From assembly GCA_964502175.1 (NCBI GenBank), contig CAZCVE010000001.1, forward strand, positions 248,001 through 312,000: 64,000 bases of DNA, given 5' to 3'. This DNA is from JAFLCL01 sp964502175. GTDB taxonomy: Bacteria > Myxococcota_A > Polyangia > Polyangiales > Sandaracinaceae. The position numbers and the translations under genes are program-made. Under the pieces are notes generated by a model that saw only the letters and a list, made by a program, of their open reading frames with translations, was not told the DNA's origin and did no database searches. Positions 10,051 to 18,710 of this stretch are shown here, in pieces. Numbering within the stretch: the stretch's first letter is position 1; every line of letters begins with the position of its first letter.

Positions 10051-11787
10051 TCACTCGTACCAGACGACGTAGGCCGAGAGCGCGATGTCGCCGCCGCGGG
10101 GCTCGATGGTCTGGAAGGTCGCGGCGTAGCCGAGCGTCGTCTCGGTGCCGGGGGTCACGAGGGACGTGATGTCGGTGCGGACTGCGTCGACGGCCATGCC
10201 GGGGCACCAGTAGGCGCGCGTCGGGGCCCAGTTGCCGCCTTGGCCGGGGATGACGCCGTGGTCGGCGCCCTCGGCGCAGCCGCGTGGGCCGCCGATCAGC
10301 GCGCCGCCGGTGGGGCCCATCGCGTGCGTGATCGCCGGGAGCGCGGTGCTGCCCACGGTGAACGTGTGGCGGTGATCACACCACTCCGCGCAGTTGTCGA
10401 CGGGCGTCTGGCCGTGGCCCGAGAGGATCGTGACGAGCTCGACGCGCGTGGCCGTCGCGGGGACCGTGAACGCGAAGGGCTCGCGCGTGTTGTACATGGC
10501 GTCGAACGCGCCGCCGCGGAACGCGAGCACGGCGCCCGTCGCGCGCGGCGTGCCGCCCTCGGCGTGCATGCGCAGCGCGACGTGCGCGACCCACTCGGTG
10601 CCGCGCTCCCACTCCGGGCCGAGCTCCACGAAGAAGCTCTGCGAGCCGCCCTCGCGCAAGAGGCCGAGGAACGGCGTCGCGTCGATCGCGTAGTGCTGAC
10701 GACCGCGGCGCCAGTACGGCGTGATCCAGCGCGTGATCTCGCGGCGCTCCGTGCACGCCTCGCCGTCGGCGCAGAACGAGACGCTCGCGATGCGATCCCA
10801 CTCCGAGCACGCGAAGAGGTTTCGCGCCTGGCAGTCGATCTCGATGTCGAGCTCGAGCGCGTCGAAGGTGGCCATCTCCGTGGCCGACGGCAGCGTGACG
10901 GTGCGCGTGAAGACGCGACCCGTCGTGCGCTCGCGGTCGAGGAGCGGCACCACCGTGACGTCGGGCTCGTCGGTCAGGCGCGTCTCGAGCGCCCAGCGGT
11001 AGTTGTAGAAGCGCGGCAGGAACTGACCCATCGTGAACGTCGGCCGCTGACCGATGCTCGGGCTGAGATCGTCGCCCGAGTCCCACTCCTGCTCGCGATC
11101 GATGCCGAACACGAACGGGTACATCATGCCCGCGATGCCGCGCTCGCCGAGATCGACGTTCGCCTCCGGGGTCGCGGCGAAGCGCAGATACTCCGCGAGG
11201 TAGTCGCCCGGCGCGCCGTCGATCTCCTGCGCGCGATCCGTCACGAAGTGAAAGCGCGTCCGCCAGAACGTGCGATCCGCGTCTTCGGTGCCCATCGACT
11301 CGAACGCCATCTCGAGCTGATCCGCGAGGCCCTGCGCACGCTCGGCGCGCGCGGCTTCGTCGGTCTCCGTCGAGCTGAAGAAGAAGTGCACGTTGCGCGG
11401 GCTGCGGAGGAGCGAGCCGTTCGCGAGCGTGCCGAAGAGCGCGTTGCCGAGGTCGTTCGCGAAGTACGTGAAGAACAGGTGGCTGTCGCAGCCGCTCCAC
11501 TCGTCGGCGAAGTTCCATGGGCCGGAGAGCGTCTGCACGGTGAAGTCACCGGCGACCTCACCGACCTGCACGCCAGTCCCTGCGCGCATCGGAGCGCGCG
11601 GGAGATCGAGCTCTTCACAGAGGCCATCGCCCGGCTGACCCGCGTCGGTCCCCGCGTCGACGATCTCCATCGCCGCGTCGAGCTCGACGTGCGCATCGGG
11701 TTCGACAGGCGGGTCGCCGCAGCCTGCGAAGAGGGCGGCGAGACCGAGAGAGAGCGAGCGAGCGTCACGAAGTGAGAGACTGGCCAT
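10051..11787 (-). CDS. Lipoprotein with peptide-N-glycosidase F-like domains
   Basis: A 578-residue exported protein. A lipoprotein signal ends LFAGC near residue 23, followed by an acidic linker and a thiol/redox-like domain (VQTLSGPWNFADEW, CDSHLFFTYF). The C-terminal half contains beta-sandwich features of PNGase F domains: SEWDRIASVSFC, EITRWITPYWR, then VELVTILSGHG and CAEWCDHRHTFTVG. PNGase F removes N-glycans from glycoproteins. The N-terminal domain arrangement is unusual, so the enzyme activity is inference. It was probably transcribed with the alpha/beta hydrolase upstream (22-base gap). Confidence 0.78.
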   Translation of the reverse strand: MASLSLRDARSLSLGLAALFAGCGDPPVEPDAHVELDAAMEIVDAGTDAGQPGDGLCEELDLPRAPMRAGTGVQVGEVAGDFTVQTLSGPWNFADEWSGCDSHLFFTYFANDLGNALFGTLANGSLLRSPRNVHFFFSSTETDEAARAERAQGLADQLEMAFESMGTEDADRTFWRTRFHFVTDRAQEIDGAPGDYLAEYLRFAATPEANVDLGERGIAGMMYPFVFGIDREQEWDSGDDLSPSIGQRPTFTMGQFLPRFYNYRWALETRLTDEPDVTVVPLLDRERTTGRVFTRTVTLPSATEMATFDALELDIEIDCQARNLFACSEWDRIASVSFCADGEACTERREITRWITPYWRRGRQHYAIDATPFLGLLREGGSQSFFVELGPEWERGTEWVAHVALRMHAEGGTPRATGAVLAFRGGAFDAMYNTREPFAFTVPATATRVELVTILSGHGQTPVDNCAEWCDHRHTFTVGSTALPAITHAMGPTGGALIGGPRGCAEGADHGVIPGQGGNWAPTRAYWCPGMAVDAVRTDITSLVTPGTETTLGYAATFQTIEPRGGDIALSAYVVWYE

Positions 11788-11808
11788 CGCGGGATGATGC
11801 TTGCGGAG

Positions 11809-12786
11809 TCAACGTTCCGCCAGCCAGGCCACGATCTCGTCCTCGAGCGTGGCGTCGGCGCGCCTCACGTCGCTCGGGAAGGCGACGTGTCCGCCTCGCT
11901 CGAACCGCCACGTGGTGACGGCGCTCGACGTCTGGTCGATCCACGGGTGGAGCGTGGGGAGCGGCACCATCGGATCCTGCTCGGCGATCGCGAGCAGCGT
12001 GGGGATCTCGAACGACGCGAGCTTCGGGCCCGCCGAGCACGTCTCGTAGTAGTGCTCGGGATCGCGATAGCCGAAGCGCGGACACACCACCGCCTCGTCC
12101 CACTCGCGGATCGTCACGACGCGATCGACCTCGTCCGCCGTGCGCGGCAGCGAGCGCCCCTCGCGCTTCGCGCGCTCTTCGACGGCGCGGTACGCGGCCT
12201 TGAGCGAGGCGAGCACGTGGAACTGGTACGGACGACGATCCGTGCGCTGGATGGCGCGCACGCCGTGCGCGAGATCGAGCGGCGCGCACACGGCGGCGAT
12301 CGAGGCGACTCGCGGATCGCGATCCGTCGCGGCCGCATACGAGAGCGCGATGTGGCCGCCCATCGAGTAGCCGACAATCTCGATGCGCCGGAAGCGCGAG
12401 AGGAGCGGGCTCGCGAGCGCGGCGCGCACGTCGCCCGTGAAGCCCGCGTGATAGACGTCGGCGCCCTTGCGATCGGCGCCGCGGAAGTCGAGCCGCATCA
12501 CGCTCGCGCCGCGCCTCCGGGCGGCGTGCGTCGCGAGCTGCACGTAGCGGCTGTCGATGTCGCCTCCGAGGCCGTGGAGCACGAGCACGCACACGTCGCT
12601 CGACGGCTGATCGGTGAAGCGCGCGTGCAGCGAGATGGGCCGATCGTCCTCGGCGGTCGCGTCGATCTCCACGTGAACGTCGTCGAGCGGCGCGGGCGGC
12701 CGCACCTGCGAGAGCACGAACCCGGCGTAGGTCCAGTAGTGGCCGTGCAGCGTGCGGCGGGCGCGAGAGGCGAGCGAGCGGATCAT
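11809..12786 (-). CDS. Alpha/beta hydrolase, YheT/ABHD-like
   Basis: A 325-residue protein starting MIRSLASRARRTL. It carries the oxyanion-hole motif LHGLGGDIDSRY, the nucleophile elbow GYSMGGHIALSY, an acid residue in AIAEQDPMVP and the catalytic His in GGHVAFP. Order and length match the YheT/ABHD1-like esterases, which have no signal peptide. The substrate is unknown. It sits in a minus-strand series between a small exported protein and the PNGase F-like lipoprotein. The start was chosen because everything upstream in the same open frame is Arg/Ser-rich shadow sequence. Confidence 0.87.
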   Translation of the reverse strand: MIRSLASRARRTLHGHYWTYAGFVLSQVRPPAPLDDVHVEIDATAEDDRPISLHARFTDQPSSDVCVLVLHGLGGDIDSRYVQLATHAARRRGASVMRLDFRGADRKGADVYHAGFTGDVRAALASPLLSRFRRIEIVGYSMGGHIALSYAAATDRDPRVASIAAVCAPLDLAHGVRAIQRTDRRPYQFHVLASLKAAYRAVEERAKREGRSLPRTADEVDRVVTIREWDEAVVCPRFGYRDPEHYYETCSAGPKLASFEIPTLLAIAEQDPMVPLPTLHPWIDQTSSAVTTWRFERGGHVAFPSDVRRADATLEDEIVAWLAER

Positions 12787-12826
12787 CGCGGCGCGTGATG
12801 TAGCCGACGAGGCGGACGCTCGCGAG

Positions 12827-13375
12827 TCACTCCGGGAGCGGCAGGCCGAACGAGTCGGTGTCGCGCGAGCAGCGCTGGAAAAAGACTCGCTCGGCGTTCC
12901 AGGTGACGCGGCACGTGTTCCACACGTCGACGTCGGCGCGATCGACGAGCACCCGACCCGTGCGCAGCGACACGAGCGCGAGCCTGCGCGACTGGAGCGC
13001 GGTGCCCGGCGTGTAGGCCGCGCCGATCTCGCCGTCGGGCGACATCTCGAGGTGATCGAAGACCTCGATCGTCGTGCCGTCGGGACGGAGCAGCACGGTG
13101 TTCTCGCACTCGGTGCCGCAGCCCCACGAGACCACGACGTTGTCACCCGCCACGAAGCGCACCGACGGCGTGCGACCCGACGGCACCTCGAAGCGCGCCG
13201 CGAGCCGCGACTGCCGATCGACGATCTCCACGATCGTCGGCATCGCGCGCTCGAACGACAGACGGATCGCCGCGTCGTGGCTCGCCCCGCGGACCGCCTG
13301 CTGCGCGTGCACCGCGTCGGCCGCCAACGTAGTCGACGCGATGACGAAGAGGACCGTCGCGAGGTTCGTGCGCAT
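12827..13375 (-). CDS. Exported protein of unknown function, 182 residues
   Basis: The start MRTNLATVLFVIAS gives a clean Sec signal peptide with cleavage expected after VHA (near residue 24). The mature part is beta-rich and carries four Cys (WGCGTEC, NTCRV, QRCSRD), so disulphides in the periplasm are likely. Repeated themes such as TVLLRPDGTTIEVFDHLEMSPDG suggest a beta-propeller blade or similar. I do not recognise a family. Confidence 0.68.
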   Translation of the reverse strand: MRTNLATVLFVIASTTLAADAVHAQQAVRGASHDAAIRLSFERAMPTIVEIVDRQSRLAARFEVPSGRTPSVRFVAGDNVVVSWGCGTECENTVLLRPDGTTIEVFDHLEMSPDGEIGAAYTPGTALQSRRLALVSLRTGRVLVDRADVDVWNTCRVTWNAERVFFQRCSRDTDSFGLPLPE

Positions 13376-13440
13376 GCGCGAGCGATGTCCCAAGCCGCTG
13401 CTGGCGGCAAGAAACCGACGCGGTCCCGGTAGCGGATCGG

Positions 13441-14115
13441 TCAGCGGCTCGGAGAGCTGCACGCCTCGGGGACCTCGAGGTGGAGCCCCGAAGCGATCTC
13501 GCGTACGAGGTATCCCGAGCACGTCGTGGGCTCGTCCGGCGGCTCGCGCATCATCCGCTCTGCGGCCTCGCAGTAGGGCGCGAAGAGACCGCCGTGCGGG
13601 CCCGCGACCATCGGGCACGCGCAGTCGCGGTAGCGCTCGCACGCGACGCGAATGCGCTCCGCGAGCACCACCTCCTCGCGTCGGTACACGCCGCTCCTCT
13701 CTGCACACGAGGTGTCGCTGAACTCGAGCGTCCACGCGCCGTCCGCGAAGCGCGCGCTGCCGGTGCAGCGACTGGTCTCCCGCGCGAAGCCGCCGAAGCC
13801 GAACGGATAGCGGGAGGCGTACTCGAACGTGCGCGCGTCCTCGGCCTCCCAGCCAGTCGCGGTCGGGTGCACGTCGACGAGGCGGAGGCGATCCTCGAAC
13901 GCCATGTCGCGGTGGAACGTGCCGTTCGCGTCGACGAACGTGCGGTACGGGTGACCTTCGGTGGGCGTGAACAGGCCCGTGGCCTCGTCGCCCATCGAGG
14001 CGCTCGCCCGAGGGAGCTCGGGCGACGAGAGATCACACTCGCATCCCGCGAGGCAGATCACGACGAACGAGATCGCGAGCCGAGCGGTACGCACGAAGAA
14101 CCCACGCATGGCCAA
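13441..14115 (-). CDS. Cys-containing lipoprotein of unknown function
   Basis: A 224-residue protein with a lipoprotein signal ending CLAGC near residue 25. The mature region has paired Cys (SRCTGS and SDTSCAER; ERYRDCACPM; PYCEA; TTCSGY), suggesting a disulphide-stabilised periplasmic or outer-membrane protein. An alternative ATG two codons downstream (MRGFFV) is equally possible. No family recognised. It precedes the small exported protein at 12827 on the same strand. Confidence 0.65.
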   Translation of the reverse strand: MAMRGFFVRTARLAISFVVICLAGCECDLSSPELPRASASMGDEATGLFTPTEGHPYRTFVDANGTFHRDMAFEDRLRLVDVHPTATGWEAEDARTFEYASRYPFGFGGFARETSRCTGSARFADGAWTLEFSDTSCAERSGVYRREEVVLAERIRVACERYRDCACPMVAGPHGGLFAPYCEAAERMMREPPDEPTTCSGYLVREIASGLHLEVPEACSSPSR

Positions 14116-14159
14116 TGCGTGTCACGCCACCCGCCGATCGCGCAAAGCGATCGCGAGGC

Positions 14160-15950
14160 TCAGGCCGCTTCGAGCTGGCGCTCGACGAGGCGCTTGTAGA
14201 GGCCTTCCTTCGACATGAGCTCGTCGTGCGTACCCGCCTGCGCGATCACGCCGCCGTCGATCACGAGCACGCGGTCCGCGTCGCGTACGGTGGAGAGGCG
14301 GTGCGCGATGATCAGCGTGGTGCGGCCGTGCATCAGGCGATCGAGCGCCTCCTTCACGAGGTGCTCGCTCTCCGCGTCGAGCGCGCTCGTGGCCTCGTCG
14401 AGCACGAGGATGCGCGGGTCCTTCAGCACGGCGCGCGCGATCGCCACGCGCTGCTTCTGTCCACCCGAGAGCTGCACGCCTCGCTCGCCGACGGACGTGC
14501 CGAGGCCCTCGGGGAACTTCTCGATGAACGTGCGCGCGTTCGCGATCTCGCACGCGCGCTCGACCTCTTCGCGCGTCGCGGTGCGCCGGCCGTAGCGGAC
14601 GTTCTCTTCGATGCTGGTGGAGAAGAGGATCGGCTCCTGCGAGACGATGCCGATCTGTCGGCGCAGCCACTCGGGATCGAGCTCGCGCAGATCGGTTCCG
14701 TCGAGCTTCACGACGCCGCCGCTCGGATCGTAGAGGCGCGAGAGCAACGCGGCGAGCGTGGACTTGCCGGCGCCCGAGGGACCGACGACGGCGACGATCT
14801 CGCCGGGCGCGATGTCGAGCGACAGACCCTTGAGCACCGGCGCGTCGGGGCGCGTCGGGTACGCGAAGCTCACGTCGGCGAACGAGAGACGCCCCTCGGT
14901 GCTCGGCAGGCGATCACCGCCCGCGGCCATCGCCGGCGCGCGATCGAGCAGCTCGAAGATGCGCTCCGCGGCGCCCACGGCCTTGCTGAAGTCCGTCCAC
15001 AGATCGGTGAGCGCGCCGAGCGAGACCGCGACGAGGATCGTGTAGACGAGGAACGCCGTGAGCTCGCCGACGCTCATCACGCCCTCGAGCACGAGGTGAC
15101 CGCCGTACCAGAGCACGAGCGCCGCAGCGGCGAAGCCGAGGAACGAGGCGAACATCGAGAAGATCGCGCCGAGCTGGATGCGTCGCTTCGCGAGATCGAA
15201 GCTGCGGTCGACGGCGCTGCCATAACGCGCGACCTCCTGCTGCTCTGCACCGAACGCGCGCACCGTGCGCATGCCCGCGATCGACTCCTCCGCCACGTCG
15301 CTCGAGGACGCGAGCGCGTCCTGCACCTCGCGCGAGAGCGTGCGCAGGCGCTTGCCGTACGTGACGGCGCCGAAAGCGATCGGCGGAACGACAGCGAGCA
15401 TCACGAGGGTGAGGCGCGGCGACGTGTAGAAGAGCAGGCCGATGCCGCCGATCGCCGTCGCGACGTTCCGCAGCGCCATCGAGATGTTCACGCTCACGCC
15501 GTTCTGCAACACGGCCGTGTCGGACGAGAGGCGCGAGGTGAGCTCGCCGGTCTTTCGCTCGTCGAAGAACGCGATCTCCTGCGAGAGGATCGCGGCGTAG
15601 AGATCACGACGGAGGCGCGCGACGACACGCTCACCCGCAGTCGTGAACAGCATGTAGCGGAGCGCCGTGGTGACGGCCTGCACCGCGAGGACGATCACCA
15701 TGAAGATGGCCGCGCGATCGATGCTGTCGCCGCTCGGATCGCCGAGCGCGCCGTCGAGCAGGTACTGGATGCCGCGCGGGTACACGAGCCCCGCGGCGCT
15801 CGAGACCGCGAGGAACACGGTGCCCAGCGCGAGCGCGCGCCACTCGGGTCGTGCGAGCTGGAGGATGCGCCCGATCGAAGCTCGCTCGCGCCGCACCACG
15901 GTGGTCTTCTCGCTGCTCACGGCGCCGAGTATCGGCTCGACCGACCGCAC
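14160..15950 (-). CDS. ABC exporter, fused membrane and ATPase domains (MsbA/ABCB type)
   Basis: A 596-residue half-transporter. The N-terminal about 320 residues hold six predicted membrane helices (for example ALALGTVFLAVSSAAGLV and AAIFMVIVLAVQAV). The ATPase follows with Walker A GPSGAGKST, Q-loop GIVSQEPILFS, signature LSGGQKQR, Walker B ILVLDEATS and the H-switch IAHRLSTV, all intact. It acts as a homodimer exporting lipid or drug-like substrates; which is not clear. The annotated start at 15950 is ATG. A GTG at 15920 (SSEKTTVV) is an alternative, and no strong ribosome-binding site decides. Confidence 0.93.
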   Translation of the reverse strand: MRSVEPILGAVSSEKTTVVRRERASIGRILQLARPEWRALALGTVFLAVSSAAGLVYPRGIQYLLDGALGDPSGDSIDRAAIFMVIVLAVQAVTTALRYMLFTTAGERVVARLRRDLYAAILSQEIAFFDERKTGELTSRLSSDTAVLQNGVSVNISMALRNVATAIGGIGLLFYTSPRLTLVMLAVVPPIAFGAVTYGKRLRTLSREVQDALASSSDVAEESIAGMRTVRAFGAEQQEVARYGSAVDRSFDLAKRRIQLGAIFSMFASFLGFAAAALVLWYGGHLVLEGVMSVGELTAFLVYTILVAVSLGALTDLWTDFSKAVGAAERIFELLDRAPAMAAGGDRLPSTEGRLSFADVSFAYPTRPDAPVLKGLSLDIAPGEIVAVVGPSGAGKSTLAALLSRLYDPSGGVVKLDGTDLRELDPEWLRRQIGIVSQEPILFSTSIEENVRYGRRTATREEVERACEIANARTFIEKFPEGLGTSVGERGVQLSGGQKQRVAIARAVLKDPRILVLDEATSALDAESEHLVKEALDRLMHGRTTLIIAHRLSTVRDADRVLVIDGGVIAQAGTHDELMSKEGLYKRLVERQLEAA

Positions 15951-16047
15951 GCGACAGAGGCGAACACACTACTTCGCATCGGAGGACCTCGCTCGCCGCG
16001 CGCACGGCGGTCTCGTTCGTGGACGACTGGCAGGCTATCCTCGACGC

Positions 16048-16257
16048 ATGTCTCGCAACCTCGCGGACCCGAGCTACGAGCCCACGGACGCGGAGCTCTC
16101 AGAGCTGATGAAGCGCGCGAACGAAGACGCGACGCGCAGCCGAGAGAACGCCGATCGCGAGCTGCGCGTGCGCATGGCGAGGGAACGCGAGGACGCGAAA
16201 GAGCAGATGGCCGCGATTCTGGATCGACTTCGGCGCGCCCGCGTCGGGGCGCCGTGA
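16048..16257 (+). CDS. Small charged helical protein, 69 residues
   Basis: A short frame starting ATG at 16048 with natural-looking composition: Glu/Arg/Ala-rich, heptad-like (ADRELRVRMAREREDAKEQM), and ending in a helix AAILDRLRRARVG. It is probably a coiled-coil. There are no homology cues. It lies between the divergent ABC exporter promoter and the end of the short-chain dehydrogenase gene. The much longer open frame covering it upstream is antisense to the ABC gene and was not used. Confidence 0.5.
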   Translation: MSRNLADPSYEPTDAELSELMKRANEDATRSRENADRELRVRMAREREDAKEQMAAILDRLRRARVGAP

Positions 16258-16277
16258 CGGGCTGAGCGCGGGAGCGA

Positions 16278-17159
16278 TCACGCCGTCGCGGTCGCGGTGG
16301 TGTTCGACGACGCGAGGCGCGGCGCTGCGTTGAGGCCCGAGACGCGACGGAACGCCCAGTCGGTGAGCCACGTCGGGAGGAGGCGCATCACCCACGGGCC
16401 CATCGCGTTGTAGAACGGCGCGACGTAGCGGGCGCGCGGCCAGCGAGACGTCGATGCGTGCTCGATCGCGCGGGCCACGCTCGCGGGACCGACGGCGAGG
16501 CGCGCGAGGGACTCATCGGCGCTGGCGCCGACCTGGAGCGACGCGGCGTACGGCGAGTCGTCGCGCACGTACTTCCTGAGGAGGCTCATCGTGGTCGAGG
16601 TGAACTCGGTCTTGATGTAGCCGGGCTCGATCGTGGACACGCGGATGCCGAACTGGTGGAGCTCCATGCGGAGCGCCGTGGTGAGCGCCTCGAGGGCGAA
16701 CTTCGTCGCGTGATAGACGCCGCCGAGCGGGAAGACCATGCGGCCGCCGACGCTCGAGACGTTGATGACGCGCCCCGAGCCGCGCTTGCGCATCGCGGGG
16801 ACGAAGGCGCGCGTGACCGCGAGAAGACCGAAGACGTTCGTGTCGAACTGCGCGCGCACGTCGGCGTCCGACAGCTCTTCGACGGGTCCGAAGAGGCCGT
16901 AGCCCGCATTGTTCACGAGCACGTCGAGGCCGTGGCCCTTCGTGATGCGGTCCACCTCGAGCTTGGCCGCGTCGATCGAGGGCTGGCTCGTGACGTCGAG
17001 CGCGATCGCCGAGAGGCCCGCGCTCTTCAGCTCGGCGAGCGCCTTCTCGTTCCTGCCCGTGGCGATCACCTGGTGGCCGGCGGCGTGGAGGTGAAGGGCG
17101 GTTGCCTTGCCGATGCCTGCGGTCGCGCCGGTGACGAGGATGATCTTCTTTGCGCTCAT
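16278..17159 (-). CDS. Short-chain dehydrogenase/reductase
   Basis: A 293-residue classical SDR. The start MSAKKIILVTG has GAAGGAG upstream. The cofactor motif TGATAGIG lies at residues 10-17, NNAG near residue 87, the catalytic Ser in NVSSVGG and Tyr-x-x-x-Lys in YHATK near residue 150. The C-terminal tail is longer than usual and hydrophobic (YVAPFYNAMGPWVMRLLP). The substrate is unknown; homologues act on lipids or ketones. It is on the same strand as the TetR gene at 17418 and has the same operator sequence in front of it, so it is likely that regulator's target. Confidence 0.92.
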   Translation of the reverse strand: MSAKKIILVTGATAGIGKATALHLHAAGHQVIATGRNEKALAELKSAGLSAIALDVTSQPSIDAAKLEVDRITKGHGLDVLVNNAGYGLFGPVEELSDADVRAQFDTNVFGLLAVTRAFVPAMRKRGSGRVINVSSVGGRMVFPLGGVYHATKFALEALTTALRMELHQFGIRVSTIEPGYIKTEFTSTTMSLLRKYVRDDSPYAASLQVGASADESLARLAVGPASVARAIEHASTSRWPRARYVAPFYNAMGPWVMRLLPTWLTDWAFRRVSGLNAAPRLASSNTTATATA

Positions 17160-17260
17160 GACTGGGGTCTCCTTCGGGTCTTCTTGGGGACGATCGGTGG
17201 ATGGGTGGGGATGGACGAGGGCGAAGTGGGGATGGAACGGGGACAGAATCACGTGAGGGG

Positions 17261-17277
17261 ATGAACGTTCATTCCGT
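17261..17277. promoter_or_regulatory. Palindromic operator ahead of the SDR gene
   Basis: The sequence ATGAACGTTCATTCCGT contains the perfect palindrome ATGAACGTTCAT. It lies 102 bases before the SDR start and shares AACGTTCATTCCGT with the site in front of the tetR gene at 18055. Sharing between the two promoters suggests the TetR protein binds both. Confidence 0.7.
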
Positions 17278-17321
17278 GCGAGCACGAGCGATGACGCGTC
17301 GCCGAGCGCAGCGCCAGGCGG

Positions 17322-17410
17322 GCGAGCGGGGTTGGGGCCCCGCGCGCAGCACGCGCTGCGGCGCGTGGAGCGGGAGGGGCCCCGCAGGGGGAGGGTCCGC
17401 ATGGACCCTC
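17322..17410. repeat. GC-rich element with hairpins downstream of tetR
   Basis: The stretch begins AGCGGGGTTGGGGCCCCG and resembles the right arm of the inverted repeat at 4557-4733. It contains CGCAGC/GCTGCG and ends in a perfect hairpin, GAGGGTCC GCAT GGACCCTC at 17391-17410, just past the tetR stop. It could serve as a terminator-like structure for tetR although no T-run follows on that strand. It may belong to a dispersed repeat family. Confidence 0.5.
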
Positions 17411-17417
17411 GGGAAAA

Positions 17418-18032
17418 TCAGCGGCGGATCGCCTCCCAGAGGCACTGCTCGACGGGGACGAGGGTCTTGTCGTTCAGCTCGAGGCGGGACTCGGTCCAGC
17501 CGCGGAGCACGCCGAGGAAGACGCCCCAGACCACGGCGATGAGCACCTGCACCGGCAGATCCTTCAGCGCTTCGGCCTGGATCCCGGAGTGAATGGCCGC
17601 CTCGATCATCGTGTTGCCGTGCTCTTCGAGGTGGCGGCTCGCGTCGTCGAGGTAGGCCTGGTGATGGTGGAGCTCCATGAACCGAACGGAGAGCGGGTGC
17701 TGCTTGGCGTAGGCCGCCATGCGCATGAAGAACACGCGGAACTGCTCGCGGTGGGGCTTCTCGAACGGGAACTCGGCGAGCAGCGCGTCGAGCATCTGCC
17801 GCTTCTCGTTCTGGTACACGGCGTTGACGAGCGCTTCTTTGCCGTCGAAGTAGCGGTAGATGGTGCCCGCGCCGACCTTCGCCTTCTCGGCCACGAGGGG
17901 GACCGCCGTGCCGTGGAAGCCCCGCTCCGCGAAGAGCTCGAGCGCCGCGGCGAGGATGGCCTCGCGCTTCTCGCTGCCGGCCTCTCGGTCGGTCTCGTGG
18001 GCTCGGTCGTGGCGGGGTGCGGCGGGGCTCAT
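17418..18032 (-). CDS. TetR-family transcriptional regulator
   Basis: A 204-residue regulator starting MSPAAPRHD. The HTH lies near residues 30-65 (ILAAALELFAERGFHGTAVP, then AGTIYRYFDGKEALV), followed by a helical ligand-binding domain with HHHQAYLDDASRHL. The start at 18032 was preferred over one at 18077 because the latter would place the conserved operator inside the coding sequence. Likely role: ligand-relieved repressor of itself and of the nearby dehydrogenase. Confidence 0.9.
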   Translation of the reverse strand: MSPAAPRHDRAHETDREAGSEKREAILAAALELFAERGFHGTAVPLVAEKAKVGAGTIYRYFDGKEALVNAVYQNEKRQMLDALLAEFPFEKPHREQFRVFFMRMAAYAKQHPLSVRFMELHHHQAYLDDASRHLEEHGNTMIEAAIHSGIQAEALKDLPVQVLIAVVWGVFLGVLRGWTESRLELNDKTLVPVEQCLWEAIRR

Positions 18033-18054
18033 GGTCGGTTCGTTCGGGTCACGG

Positions 18055-18072
18055 ACGGAACGTTCATTCCGT
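18055..18072. promoter_or_regulatory. Operator-like site ahead of tetR
   Basis: ACGGAACGTTCATTCCGT has palindromic ends ACGGAA/TTCCGT. It stands 23 bases before the chosen tetR start and shares 14 bases with the site at 17264-17277. Autoregulation is the usual arrangement for this family. Confidence 0.7.
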
Positions 18073-18191
18073 ATCATGGCACCCAAACGGCGCAAGGGTC
18101 ACGTGTGTGAAGGAGTGCGAAGCCTCGAGCTCCGGAGATCGATCTCGGTGCGCGACGAAACCACTGCAGCCCCGCGACCACCGACGACGGA

Positions 18192-18220
18192 AATGACTGA
18201 GGCCGCATCGCTGCGGCCTC
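18192..18220 (-). terminator. Hairpin downstream of the receiver-only gene
   Basis: GAGGCCGCA and TGCGGCCTC pair around a TCGC tetraloop at 18199-18220. On the minus strand it follows the stop at 18255 by about 35 bases and is followed by AGTCATTT, a weak T-run. Confidence 0.5.
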
Positions 18221-18254
18221 GTGTCGAGTCACTGTCTCAGCTCGGCTCGGGCAG

Positions 18255-18710
18255 TCACTCAGCCGGACTGAGCGACGTCAGGTCGAGCAGATCGAAGAGC
18301 GCGTCGAGGTTGAACGGCTTCACGAGCAGGCCGAGGACTCCGGCGATGCTCGCAGACGCGCGCAGCTCGGGAGACTCGCTCGCCGTCATCAAGACGACCT
18401 GCGCGGCGGGGTGATCTTCGCGGATCTTGCGGGCGAGCTCGAGGCCGCCTTGTCCGGGGAGCGCCTCGCTCACGAGGACGAGACCGGCCTGCCACTGCGA
18501 CATCAGCGTGAGCGCCGCGTCCGGCGAGCCCGTGGCGACGACGCGCGCGCCGCGCTCGGTGAGGGTGCGCGCGACACGCGTCTGCACCTCGGGATCGTGA
18601 TCCACGACGACGACGTCACGCGCCGACACCTGCACTTCCGCGGTGGCCCGCGGCCCCTTGGGGGGCAGCGGCTGCGTCGGCGCGTCGTGGATTGCGGGGT
18701 CGTACTTCAT
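18255..18710 (-). CDS. Receiver-only response-regulator-like protein lacking the phospho-acceptor Asp
   Basis: A 151-residue protein starting MKYDPAIHDAP. After a 30-residue Pro-rich leader it is a receiver domain: VVVDHDPEVQ (acidic pocket), VASGSPD-like helix, LVLVSEALPGQGGLEL, VVLMTAS and LVKPFNLD. At the position that is normally Asp after the third strand there is Ser (LVLVSEAL), while the acidic pocket, the Thr and the conserved Lys are kept. It has no output domain. It is probably a phosphorylation-independent pseudo-receiver or protein-interaction module. Partners are not visible. Confidence 0.83.
   Translation of the reverse strand: MKYDPAIHDAPTQPLPPKGPRATAEVQVSARDVVVVDHDPEVQTRVARTLTERGARVVATGSPDAALTLMSQWQAGLVLVSEALPGQGGLELARKIREDHPAAQVVLMTASESPELRASASIAGVLGLLVKPFNLDALFDLLDLTSLSPAE

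Noticed and set aside
10030..11775. Plus-strand frame of about 581 codons opposite the PNGase F-like lipoprotein
   Set aside because: Shadow frame rich in Arg/Ala without motifs; the minus-strand lipoprotein has a signal peptide and domain features.
14115..16265. Plus-strand open frame of about 716 codons
   Set aside because: Antisense to the ABC exporter with conserved Walker motifs. Only the last 69 codons (16048-16257) look like protein.
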